Shown: piece by piece, positions 12,101-18,374 of the stretch
How the letters are laid out: each line of letters begins with the position of its first letter
Position numbering within the stretch: the stretch's first letter is position 1
Assembly (NCBI GenBank): GCA_036897625.1
Contig: JAYMTA010000838.1
Location: 1 to 23,741, forward strand
DNA: 23,741 nt
Origin: Pelargonium cotyledonis
Taxonomy: Eukaryota; Streptophyta; Magnoliopsida; Geraniales; Geraniaceae
Direction: 5' to 3'
Position numbers and translations under genes: made by a program
Notes under the pieces: generated by a model
Seen by the model: only the letters and a program-made list of their open reading frames with translations
What the model was told of the DNA's origin: nothing
Databases searched by the model: none

Positions 12101-12633
12101 AGTATAAGTTTTCTTTTACTCTGTATTAATTGTTTAAGTTTTTAATACAAGAGATTGCCTGAGTTAAAAGATGGGATGATTTCCCTATCATGCAATTTCT
12201 TGCTGTTGTAATCAAATGCTTTGATCGCCTCCTGATTAAAGACTTTACTTATTGCTGGGTTTCTCCCATCTGGTTTATTCTATTGAACTGCATAATGATT
12301 ATCTTAGAAATTTAGCTATTCATACTTATGGTTCAATTGTGTGATTCTAATGAGAACAGTGTGACCCGGAACTACTTTGAGAATTTAGTCCGAGCACTAG
12401 AGAATGGTCTGTCAGATGTGGACTCTCATGGTGCCTGCAGCAGGGCAGTGAGCTCTAAAAACTTGGGAGGTGGCAGCAGTAGGGGTAGAAACGGGAGGGG
12501 AAAAGGCACTGCTTCCAGATCAAGTGCTTCCAGTAGAAACATCAATGATTCAACCCACTGGTCATGTGAACATTGTACATTCGCGAATGTCAAGTCAGCC
12601 ATTGTTTGCCAGATGTGCCAGCAGCGTCGCTAA
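124..12633 (+). CDS. ARIADNE-type RBR E3 ubiquitin ligase (ARI7/ARI8-like), split gene of 15 mapped exons
   Basis: RBR ligases take ubiquitin from an E2 at RING1, load it on a cysteine in RING2 as a thioester, and pass it to a substrate; Ariadne proteins are autoinhibited and, in animals, are activated by neddylated cullins. Exons: 124-169, 1063-1187, 1406-1511, 1653-1743, 5899-6071, 6879-6983, 7098-7186, 7986-8093, 8406-8496, 8616-8705, 9588-9635, 9993-10064, 11285-11384, 11463-11589, 12360-12633. Exons 2-15 give 532 residues with no stop. In that numbering: UBA-like about 7-65, RING1 from about 80, IBR about 160-215, RING2 about 237-270 with catalytic Cys251, Ariadne helices about 285-450, and a RanBP2 zinc finger 509-528. 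From memory, family members are about 560-590 residues. What is missing is the acidic N-terminus: exon 1 does not join exon 2 in frame. Either the true start exon is damaged or misassembled here, or translation begins at Met 1120 (513 residues). ARI7 versus ARI8 cannot be settled by eye. Confidence 0.93.
170..1062 (+). other. Intron 1 (893 bp)
   Basis: AT-rich intron with acceptor AG at 1061-1062. That AG is part of an in-frame TAG directly before exon 2, so exon 2 cannot extend leftward. I looked here for a missing acidic exon rich in GAT/GAA codons and found none. The open stretch at 876-1085 has no recognisable protein signature. Confidence 0.6.
1063..1187 (+). CDS. ARI8-like exon 2 (UBA-like domain, first part)
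   Basis: Starts [19 protein letters not shown] and runs to FYN with a split Trp codon (TG|G). It is the first helical part of the UBA-like domain, which in the human homologue HHARI binds NEDD8 on cullins. The start is fixed by AG at 1061-1062, the donor by TG|GTAACT. The first in-frame Met inside it is at 1120, the fallback start if exon 1 is not used; starting there would remove 19 residues, including the beginning of this domain. Confidence 0.9.
1406..1511 (+). CDS. ARI8-like exon 3 (UBA-like domain, second part)
   Basis: Completes the split Trp and continues [19 protein letters not shown] to NARE. Acceptor AATAG|G, donor GAA|GTAAGC, ending in phase 0. The sequence is typical of plant ARI7/ARI8. 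Confidence 0.93.
1653..1743 (+). CDS. ARI8-like exon 4 (RING1 core)
   Basis: Encodes the first RING1 zinc ligands: CGIC near the start and ACGHPFC followed by TCW. RING1 is the E2-docking module. Acceptor GACAG|CC; donor GCAG|GTTTTT splits a Gly codon. It is followed by the longest intron of the gene. Confidence 0.95.
2482..3298. mobile_element. hAT-like non-autonomous element, copy A
   Basis: The left end reads CAATGTTGTAAAAAGC and the right end, reverse-complemented, reads CAGTGTTTTAATAGGC, giving imperfect terminal inverted repeats of about 16 bp. Subterminal blocks on both sides are rich in GAGGC/GCCTC words. Flanking 8-mers TCTGAACT (2474-2481) and TCAGAACC (3299-3306) match at 6 of 8 positions, which fits an aged 8-bp hAT target duplication. 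No transposase ORF is present. The interior shows a diverged internal repeat: a block with GTAAAATCT followed by CAGCAA appears twice, about 260 bp apart. Copy B is related along its whole length. Confidence 0.65.
3306..4048. mobile_element. hAT-like non-autonomous element, copy B
   Basis: The left end CAGTGTTTTAAAAAGC and the right end (reverse-complemented CAATGTTTTAAAAGG) form terminal inverted repeats like those of copy A. The interior is collinear with copy A, including TAACTAGCAGTAATGATT and CTTCACTTCATTGAAGCC. It begins 7 bp after the end of copy A. The flanking 8-mers do not match each other, so its own target duplication is unclear: it may be part of a tandem insertion or dimer. No coding capacity. 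Confidence 0.6.
4134..4586. mobile_element. hAT-type MITE (453 bp) with perfect 8-bp target duplication
   Basis: Terminal inverted repeats CTATGTTGCACC and (reverse-complemented right end) CTATGAAGCACC match at 10 of 12 positions. Directly outside lies the same 8-mer, CTGTGAAC, at 4126-4133 and 4587-4594. An 8-bp duplication is the hAT signature. Subterminal regions are full of ACACG/GTGTCG words (4150-4190 and 4495-4560), a layout typical of transposase-binding subterminal repeats. There is no ORF of note. It is separate from copies A and B. Confidence 0.75.
5899..6071 (+). CDS. ARI8-like exon 5 (end of RING1, start of IBR)
   Basis: Completes a Gly codon and reads [12 protein letters not shown], supplying the last RING1 cysteines (CLMLRC and DPSC), then runs to SYIEDNRK. 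Acceptor TCTAG|GG, donor AAG|GTAATT, phase 0. Open sequence continues to 6266 only because the intron lacks a stop in that frame; similarity ends at 6071. Confidence 0.95.
6072..6878 (+). other. Intron 5 (807 bp)
   Basis: AT-rich intron with no ORF, repeat or regulatory element that I can support. It ends in TTTGTAG at 6878. Confidence 0.7.
6879..6983 (+). CDS. ARI8-like exon 6 (IBR domain)
   Basis: Encodes [20 protein letters not shown] and [10 protein letters not shown], with most zinc ligands of the in-between-RING domain. It is exactly 35 codons and phase 0 at both ends. Confidence 0.95.
7098..7186 (+). CDS. ARI8-like exon 7 (end of IBR and linker helix)
   Basis: Starts [11 protein letters not shown], which gives the last IBR ligands, then [17 protein letters not shown], the helix leading to RING2. 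The closing Trp is split TG|G. Confidence 0.95.
7187..7985 (+). other. Intron 7 (799 bp) with a possible LTR-retrotransposon remnant
   Basis: The segment about 7500-7770 differs from typical intron sequence: it is GC-richer. Read on the minus strand it has a TATA-like TATAAATA (complement of 7674-7681) followed by a leader-like stretch. That layout resembles an LTR fragment, but I found neither paired TG...CA ends nor a target duplication. Confidence 0.35.
7986..8093 (+). CDS. ARI8-like exon 8 (RING2 with catalytic cysteine)
   Basis: Encodes [19 protein letters not shown] and ends KFEFCW. By alignment with HHARI (catalytic Cys357 in GGCNH), the active-site cysteine is the one in QGCMH, codon 8047-8049. 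It is present, so this copy belongs to the catalytically competent plant Ariadne proteins. The other clade members I remember have MT where this has IT, a conservative change. Confidence 0.96.
8094..8405 (+). other. Intron 8 (312 bp)
   Basis: Ordinary intron, donor GTAAGG, acceptor GCAG at 8402-8405. No repeat or coding signal was seen. Confidence 0.7.
8406..8496 (+). CDS. ARI8-like exon 9 (end of RING2, start of Ariadne domain)
   Basis: Reads [19 protein letters not shown], then [11 protein letters not shown]. It supplies the final RING2 zinc ligands (LCLG, DHG, FYAC) and enters the Ariadne domain. Donor GTG|GTATGA, phase 0. Confidence 0.95.
8616..8705 (+). CDS. ARI8-like exon 10 (Ariadne domain)
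   Basis: Thirty codons, [20 protein letters not shown] to ATNQS: the first helix of the Ariadne domain, which folds back on RING2 to keep the ligase inactive. Acceptor TGCAAG, donor TCG|GTATGC. Confidence 0.95.
8706..9587 (+). other. Intron 10 (882 bp)
   Basis: Unique-looking AT-rich intron. I see no inverted repeats, no ORF and no tandem structure in it. Confidence 0.7.
9588..9635 (+). CDS. ARI8-like exon 11 (Ariadne domain, 16 codons)
   Basis: Short exon [16 protein letters not shown], phase 0 at both ends, acceptor TTGCAG, donor CAT|GTAAGC. It was identified from the conserved Ariadne sequence, as it is too short for an ORF search. Confidence 0.93.
9636..9992 (+). other. Intron 11 (357 bp) with a (TG)n microsatellite
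   Basis: Contains a perfect (TG)9 run at 9674-9691. Otherwise no structure was recognised. Confidence 0.7.
9993..10064 (+). CDS. ARI8-like exon 12 (Ariadne domain)
   Basis: Twenty-four codons, [20 protein letters not shown] to WLQ. Acceptor TGTAG, donor CAG|GTAAAG, phase 0 at both ends. Confidence 0.94.
10065..11284 (+). other. Intron 12 (1220 bp) with a repeat-like island
   Basis: The stretch about 10110-11030 has a different texture from other introns: richer in A and C on this strand, with many CAAT/AATC words and a motif near 10150 (GAGTGTCGAATCCTCAAGG) that resembles phrases seen in dispersed plant repeats. I could find neither terminal repeats nor a target duplication, so its class is open. 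An A14 run lies at 11138-11151. Confidence 0.4.
11285..11384 (+). CDS. ARI8-like exon 13 (Ariadne domain)
   Basis: Encodes [20 protein letters not shown] and RQFFEYLQG, among the most conserved parts of the Ariadne domain. Acceptor TTTGCAG, donor CAAG|GTATGC, splitting a Gly codon. Confidence 0.96.
11463..11589 (+). CDS. ARI8-like exon 14 (Ariadne domain)
   Basis: Reads [20 protein letters not shown], then the [12 protein letters not shown] region and KLAGLT. It ends with a split Ser codon (AG|T). Acceptor TTCAG, donor CCAG|GTGACT. A 78-bp intron separates it from exon 13. Confidence 0.95.
11590..12359 (+). other. Intron 14 (770 bp) containing a Stowaway-type MITE
   Basis: The last intron. 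The MITE fills 11639-11889; the remainder to the acceptor AACAG (12355-12359) is AT-rich without other features. Confidence 0.75.
11639..11889. mobile_element. Stowaway-type (Tc1/mariner) MITE, 251 bp
   Basis: Inverted ends share 20 perfect bases (CGTCCCAAAATGAGTGTCCT from 11646, and its complement ending at 11883). The outer right end is CTCTCTCCGTCCC when complemented, close to the Stowaway consensus CTCCCTCCGTCCC. TA dinucleotides flank both ends (11637-11638 and 11890-11891), the expected target duplication. A third copy of the end motif, GTCCCAAAATGAGTGTA, lies inside from about 11692. It has no coding capacity; its transposase would be supplied in trans by a mariner-like element. Confidence 0.8.
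12360..12633 (+). CDS. ARI8-like exon 15 (end of Ariadne domain, Gly/Ser-rich linker, RanBP2 zinc finger)
   Basis: Starts [20 protein letters not shown], then a low-complexity Gly/Ser/Arg linker ([14 protein letters not shown]), then WSCEHC and VCQMCQQRR before TAA at 12631-12633. The WxCxxC plus CxxC pattern is a RanBP2/NZF-type zinc finger, found at the C-terminus of the ARI7/ARI8 clade; such fingers often bind ubiquitin. Confidence 0.96.
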
Positions 12634-13036
12634 GGCCGTTTCACTATCTGAATGTCCCAACTTGATAGGTAAAGCGCAGTTTTTACCTATTGGCCAACTG
12701 GTTTGCTGCGGTGAGGTCTTCTCCTGGTGCACTGCAATGCAAGGGAGGAAAAGGTTTTCCATCGATATCGTAAACATCAATGTCATGACAGCAGAAGTGG
12801 CAGAACGTGATGCGATAGAGAAACCTTTGTATTTGTACATAAATGTAACTTGCATCGAACTCATTCGCTTCCAGTTGTCTGTTGTATCTGTGTTCATTGT
12901 TTAGCTACTGCCTACTACTAGTAGATTTGTAGCACTTGTTGGCATCAAGTGGATTGTAAATTTGGCACTTGAGGACGACAAAGCAACTAGCAAGGAATTA
13001 TATAAATGGTACTATATCTAACATTTATTTGCCTAC
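12634..13036 (+). other. 3' UTR and downstream flank of the ARIADNE gene
   Basis: No further conserved coding sequence. The stretch around 12825-12965 has TTGTATTTGTACATAAATG and TTGTAAATTTGG words like plant upstream polyadenylation elements (TGTA motifs), so cleavage probably falls between about 12860 and 13020. The exact site cannot be read. The LINE's poly(T) begins at 13037, about 400 bp after the stop codon. Confidence 0.5.
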
Positions 13037-13053
13037 TTTTTTTTTTTTTTTTT
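13037..13053 (-). repeat. Poly(A) tail of the LINE (poly-T on + strand)
   Basis: Seventeen consecutive T on the + strand directly follow the LINE's short 3' UTR (complement of 13054-13081). This marks the 3' end of the retrotransposed copy and its orientation away from the ARIADNE gene. Confidence 0.85.
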
Positions 13054-13081
13054 GATAACTGCTAGATTCATAAATAGAAAG

Positions 13082-16000
13082 TTAAACATACATGGTCCAA
13101 ATTTTAGAAATACCTGCCCGACCTAAACTAGCTAAACTATGGGCCCCAGACACAACCCGTCTGTTTGCCTATTTACAAAAAACTTTGCTAACCGATAACA
13201 AAATACTACGAAGATCTTCTCCAACTGCCCAAGCATCCCTATCTTCAAAACGCAGCTGATAAAAATCCCTGCAAACAGATAGACAGTAACTTAAGATTCC
13301 ACAATTGGATAATTTACAGTAATAATTTTAAAGCTGAAAAGACGGCAATGAGCTCGACATGATATGGGGAGGCCGCAGTAACTAGCGAGCACAACTTAGC
13401 CAGCAGTAAACCCTTACTATCATAAAGCTCCCATCCAATACCACTGTTGTCCCTAGAAAAGGCTCCATCACAGCAAATAATATATGAGAGATTCAAGGAG
13501 GAGAGATCCTGAAACGAATTAACTCGATGCTGGGGAGTTTTGCTCATAACTTCCTCTGTTTTGTCCAATCTCCTGATGATGACTTTCTTAATTTGGTTGT
13601 TAAGGGTCTTAGCGGCTTCAAGGGTCTGATTCCAGTCCACCCTAGCGATCTCAATCAAAATCTTATTTCTGGTCTTCCATATCTCATAGGCGCAAGCAAT
13701 GAAAGAAGCTAAAGAATTCCAAGAATCCGGAGAATCCAGATGTTGGCCAGGAAAACATAAATTGATAATGTCCCAAAAGCTTCTGACATTTGAGCTTCTA
13801 ATCGATAAGGCAGAGGCAAACCAGACTTTCTCTGAAACACTACATCTGAAAAACAAATGATCAATGGTTTCTGATTCTTTGCAGCAAATCCGGCATAGAC
13901 GAGAATCCCATAGACCTCTCCTAAATAAACTAGATCCCACAGGGAGAGCTTCAACAATACATTTTCAAGTGCACACTTTGAGATTTTCCGAAAGAGGAGT
14001 ATGCCATAATTTCTTCCAAAAGTTGTCAGGCATATTCAGAATCCCCATAGATTGATCAGAAGAGGATAGAGGAGATCGATTCGATAAACTGAAAGAATAC
14101 CTAGATTTGACAGTATAAGAGCCCGATTTCGACCCCAACCAACTAATTTTGTCCTCACTAGAGCTCCATTGCGTAATAGGGCACGAAAGAATAGATGAAG
14201 CTACCTGCTCCGAGAAACAAGATCTCACTTTGGTTTCATCCCAACATTTTCTTGAAGGGTCCATAATACTATCAACCGTAGCTGAAAAATCAAGATTTGA
14301 GGATGGACTCCATTGAATAGTACTCTGATCTATCCATTTGTCCTTGAAGATTTCAATAGTGGCCCTATTTCCAACTACCCATTTAGCCTCAGCCAAGATA
14401 AGACCTTTCCCTTCACAAAGGCTTTTCCAAATCCAAGAAGCTGAGGGAGATGGAGAGGAAGCTTTACACAAAGGGCCTTTGGAGCAATACTTATGGGAAA
14501 GAACCTTATAGAGGAAAGAGGAGGAGTCATTTGCGATTCTCCAAAATTTATTGGCCAAGAGACTAATGTTAAAACATTCCAAGTCTCTCAAACCCAGACC
14601 CCCTTCGCCTTTAGGCTTACTAAGCACCTCTTTGGAAATCCAGTGAACCTTTCTTTTGCTTGGATCATTTCCCCACCAGAATCGAACAATGAAACCAGTT
14701 AGCCAGTTCAAGAAATTCTTCGGCAGCTTGTACAAATTCATAATATAAACGGGGAGAGCATTAAGAGTGGACTTGATAAGAGTGAGCCTACCGGCTTGGG
14801 AGAGAGAAGCAGTTTTCTATGATGAGAGAGAAGCTTCGACTTTACTTTTTAAATGATTGTGGAGGTCTCTCTTAGATACCGCTCCCAGGAAAGGAATCCC
14901 AAGGTATTTTCCAGGCCGAGTTGACATTCTCATAGGGAGGATTCCTCTAAAGATCCTTGATAGTCTCCGAGGTATATTCGGGCTCAAAAACCATTCAGAT
15001 TTGGACAAATTAATGCTTTGACCCGACGCTACTTCATAAGATTTTAGAAGATCTTTGAGGCTTTCACAGGAGGAAAGAGTTGACTTGAAGAAGATAAAGA
15101 GATCGTCCGCAAACAGCAGGTGATTAAAGGAAGTTCCACCTCTAGAAAGAGAGAGCCCAGGAATATCCGAGTTGATCATGGCTTCCTCCAAGCATCTAGA
15201 AAGTGGCTCCGCACACAGAAGGAAAAAGTAGGGAGACAAAGGGTCACCCTGCCTAAGGCCTTGACTCAGAGTGAACCATTCAGATCTAGAACCATTTATC
15301 AGAATACTGAATGAGATACTTGAAATGCATTGGTGAATTAAGGAGATCCACTTATCAGAGAAACCCTGGGCCCTAAGAATCTCAAGGAGGTAGTCCCATC
15401 TGACCCTATCATATGTTTTACTAACATTCATTTTAAGACCCGCCTTGAAGGCTCTACCAGAAGAACTTCTTTTAATCACATGGATAGCTTCGTTTGCCAA
15501 TAAAATATTATCTTGGATCCTCCTACCCAGAACAAAGCCATTCTGGAAAGGGGATATAAGAGAACTTATTACCAATTTGAGTCTATTGGCCAAGGCCTTG
15601 GCAATAATCTTATAAGAGACGTTACAGAGGGTAATGAGCCTGATGTCTGAAGGAGAAGCTGGGTGGTCCACTTTGGGGATAAGGGTTATCAAGGTTTTAT
15701 TAAGAAACCGGAGCATCCTACCTCTATTTAGGAAGGAAAGAGCAGCTTGGGTGATGTCTGGACCCACAATATTCCAACATTTTTGATAAAAAAAAAAAGG
15801 GCTGGAAATCCATCTGGGCCTAGAGCTTTATTACTACCCATATCAAAGACAGTCTTTCTAATCTCTTCACTGGTGAAAGGGGCATCCAGGGTCGCTACTT
15901 GGGTAGGAGTGAGCTTCCTATAAATAGTGGAGAATAGCCGGGAAAAAGAGTCACCTCTAGATGAGTGATCCTGGGGAGAGCAATACAGGTTACGGAAGTG

Positions 16001-16459
16001 GGAAACAAATTCCGAGCAGATCTCCTCTTGAGAGAGAAGCCAGGATCCATCAAGAGATTTGATAGCTCGGATCTTATTTCTGGCAAATCTCTTACAGGCT
16101 ACGAGGTGGTAATAACGGGTATTCCTGTCTCCCAGGTCCATAAATCTGATTTTAGCTCTTTGCCTCCAAATTTCCTCTTCCTAGTCAAGGATCTGATCCA
16201 AGGACTCTTGGATAGAAAAGGATTTGTTTATCGAAACAGGGTCAGTGGGGTTGTGGCTTAAGAGGGTCTGGACATCTCTAAGATCATCCATTAAGGCTTT
16301 CTTTTGGGATTTGAAATCACCAAAGGTATCAAATTTCCATCTTGATACCTCGAAAATTTTCCATACTTCTATATCTATGAAAGTAGTTGGGATTTTTTTT
16401 TTCATTTTTCCATCCACTTCTATCGAGACTAATGGGCCATCTAGGTGTTGAGTATTTCT
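13082..16459 (-). pseudogene. LINE ORF2 pseudogene (RT, zf-RVT, RNase H)
   Basis: Similarity runs from 16459 to a TAA at 13082-13084. Segments: an endonuclease/RT linker (16417-16181, with KMKKKIPT); GDRNTRYYH and GPDGFPALFF before the RT fingers (16141-15790); RT palm and fingers (15767-14817) with SQGLRQGDPLSP and LLFADDLF; connection and zf-RVT (14741-13820; CRICC...HLFFRC); RNase H (about 13480-13090) with CDGAF and HVEL. Lesions: TAG at 16181-16183, 14817-14819 and 13169-13171, TGA at 13965-13967, and a frameshift in an 11-T tract at 15788-15798. The first catalytic Asp of the RT is Asn (codon 15426-15428). The C-terminal third of RNase H is spread over different frames. The copy cannot make a working protein. 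Confidence 0.88.
14817..15767 (-). pseudogene. Reverse transcriptase core of the LINE
   Basis: The longest open piece (316 codons). RT motifs are in order: NKTLITLIPKV, LCNVSYKIIAKALANRLK, FQNGFVLGRRIQDN, the motif A region LKMNVSKTYDRV, the motif B region SQGLRQGDPLSPYFF, and FADD (motif C). Motif A normally reads LDMSKAYDRV; the catalytic Asp is replaced by Asn at codon 114 of this piece. The RPISL-like motif is also altered to RLITL. The piece stops at a TAG where relatives have Trp. Confidence 0.88.
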
Positions 16460-16475
16460 AGAAATATTTTACTAA

Positions 16476-17112
16476 TTAACTCGAAAATGGAACTTTCTAT
16501 TATTATTTTTTTTTACAGGAACTTTCTATTATTATTAGTTGAGAAGAGTAAAGGGGATTTAGGACGAAAATTAAATGAATTAAGTTAAGTCACCACTAAT
16601 ATAGCACATCTTTACAAATTTAAATTTGGACGAACGGGTGTGCTTGACATTAACTTAAGGATGTTGTATTTTATATTGCACTTTATCACATCAGTACTAC
16701 CAAACACATTGTGTGTTATGATTTGATTGAATCTTGTTTGAGGAGGGATATTCGCTAAAGACGTTGGGTCAATCTTCGTCGTCAACGGGAACAACATCAC
16801 AAATCGTGATACACTCGTACGATAATCGTGAATCCAAATAATAGTTTACAATCTCTAAAACCACGAGGACACGTGGTGAAGTATCATGAAATCTCTAATA
16901 CCTAGTCACTACTCATTGAGGTATCCACACAGGTCTAAAACAATGGGTTAATAATAGTGGTAGCAGTTCATTAACTCATGTGATGCCATTTGAAGGTTAA
17001 TGGTAAGAGAATCTTAATTAACCGAACTCAATTTGTGTCTATGAATATCACATCTTCATTTTTTTGTCATGTCACATAAGTAGTATTAAATGATCATATA
17101 ATAAAACATTAA
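16476..17112. other. Intergenic, no gene recognised
   Basis: AT-rich. It contains a 19-bp direct duplication (16489-16507 and 16518-16536) around a T-run, and a CACGTG G-box core at 16870-16875. The minus-strand open stretch at 16612-16800 shows no family signature. Confidence 0.5.
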
Positions 17113-17121
17113 TTTATTTTG

Positions 17122-17442
17122 GGGTTAAATGGTTCCAGATTTCTGAACTTTCTTAAATTTTGCAGTTGACCCATATTTAAAGTTTTCATGTTTCGATTCT
17201 TGAACTTTTCAATTTTTTTAATTTGGTCCCACTTGTAGTAGGTTGTTTACCTCCACGTCAGCAATGGACTATTGTGGATCTGAAGTTTAACCTCTAGACT
17301 TTCCATTATTTTTAATTTATCCCAACTCTCCAGACTTCGCCATTTTCACACCAACTCCGCCTTCCCTTATCGCATGAGCTTTTGGGGTTCCTCTGTCCCT
17401 TCTCCGTCCAAGACTCTAACGACCCAGAAACTTTAACGATTC
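17122..17442 (+). repeat. Left terminal inverted repeat of the MULE
   Basis: Pairs with 18041-18365 on the opposite strand. Landmarks shared with the right arm are the outer GGGTTAAATG, the CACGTCAGCAA block near 17256-17266, and CTTCGCCATTTTCACAC near 17335-17351. The inner end is estimated by eye. Confidence 0.8.
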
Positions 17443-18040
17443 AATCTTTATTTTTGAAGAAATAAATTGTCTATCTCGGCCTATCTGTTTTCTTTGTCTT
17501 CATTGTTAAACCCCCAGTTGTTCCTAACATCGTAATAGTCTTGAGACTGTCGAGAGTCGGAGATGAACGGAAAAGCTTCCTATTTTGAATCAAAATCGTT
17601 TAGGACCTTTTGGTGGTCTCTAATTTTGGGCTTCAAATCAAAACTAATTCGCTCTCATCCATGTAATCAGAATCGTCTATGATCTGCTGCATGTGGTTCA
17701 TTGGCGGTTCGTGGACCATGCCAGAATTCTGGCCCCTCTTCTTCACTTGATAATTAGATTGTCTAAGTCCGAGTCAGAGTTGTCTAGTTTAATCATTGAA
17801 GTTGTTGTTTCTAATGTGTGTCTATTTCGAAAGCGATCTTCCCATTGAGATATGAGCCGAACATGTTTTTGACATGCTTTACCAAATTCTAGTTTTTTTA
17901 TATCATGTTGGAGGAGCCCAATTCAAGAATACAATCGGAGATTGATATGGAGATTGGGGTTTCAGTCTCATGTACCAAAGCTTCTTTGGTTTTATCGTAA
18001 TTATAGAAAAGGAAATTGCGTCCTCCTGTCAGGAATAGAC

Positions 18041-18365
18041 TGACTCGTCGGAGTGTCAGGCTCGCTAGAGTCTTGAATAGAGAAGGGACAAAAGCTCCGG
18101 CGAGAAGGGAATGCGGAGTGGGTGTGAAAATGGCGAAGTGTGGTGAGTTTGAGTAAATTAAAAACAAAAAAAAGTCCAAGAAGGGTCAAACTTCAAATCC
18201 ACAATAGTCTATTGCTGACGTGGAGGTAAACAATCTACTACAACAGGTAACTTAGATCTAATTAGAAAAATTGGAAAGTCTAAGGATCGAAACTTGTGAA
18301 AAAGCCTAAATAGGAGCCAACTCCAAAATCTAAAAAAGTCCAGAAAGTCTAAAATCATTTAACCC
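18041..18365 (-). repeat. Right terminal inverted repeat of the MULE
   Basis: Reverse complement of the left arm with scattered differences. Minus-strand open stretches at 17898-18189 lie mostly in this arm and are not protein-coding by any recognisable signature. Confidence 0.8.
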
Positions 18366-18374
18366 TTTATTTTG

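Larger units (their letters stand above)
13037..16475 (-). mobile_element. 5'-truncated L1-type LINE, minus strand
   Basis: Runs leftward from about 16475 to a poly(A) tail seen as 17 T at 13037-13053. Coding order on the minus strand is endonuclease remnant, reverse transcriptase, zf-RVT and RNase H, the order of ORF2 in plant L1-type LINEs. The 5' boundary is approximate: similarity to ORF2 fades near 16460, at what looks like the last residues of the endonuclease. ORF1 and almost all of the endonuclease are missing, typical of 5'-truncated insertion. I could not find matching target duplications beside both ends, so the exact borders stay open. Confidence 0.85.
17122..18365. mobile_element. 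Non-autonomous Mutator-like element (MULE), 1244 bp, 9-bp target duplication
   Basis: Both ends start GGGTTAAATG when read inward, and the identical 9-mer TTTATTTTG flanks each side (17113-17121 and 18366-18374). Nine bases is the Mutator duplication length. The terminal inverted repeats are long, about 320 bp (17122-17442 and 18041-18365), with strongly matching blocks such as GTTTACCTCCACGTCAGCAA in both arms. The roughly 600-bp core (17443-18040) is not inverted and has no transposase ORF, so the element depends on a transposase elsewhere. The perfect duplication suggests fairly recent insertion, although the arms themselves have diverged by several substitutions and small indels. Confidence 0.85.

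Noticed and set aside
12470..12904. 144-codon open frame on the + strand
   Set aside because: A shifted-frame shadow of exon 15 that runs into the 3' UTR; the true frame ends in the conserved zinc finger at 12633.
13314..15767. Reading the LINE pieces as separate host genes
   Set aside because: The pieces are consecutive parts of one ORF2 (RT, zf-RVT, RNase H) separated by nonsense codons and a frameshift, followed by a poly(A) tail.
16612..16800. 62-codon minus-strand open frame between the LINE and the MULE
   Set aside because: It has no recognisable signature and no splice or promoter context; I could not support it as a gene.
16870..16875. CACGTG G-box as a promoter element
   Set aside because: A single 6-mer with no adjacent gene; too weak to call as regulatory.
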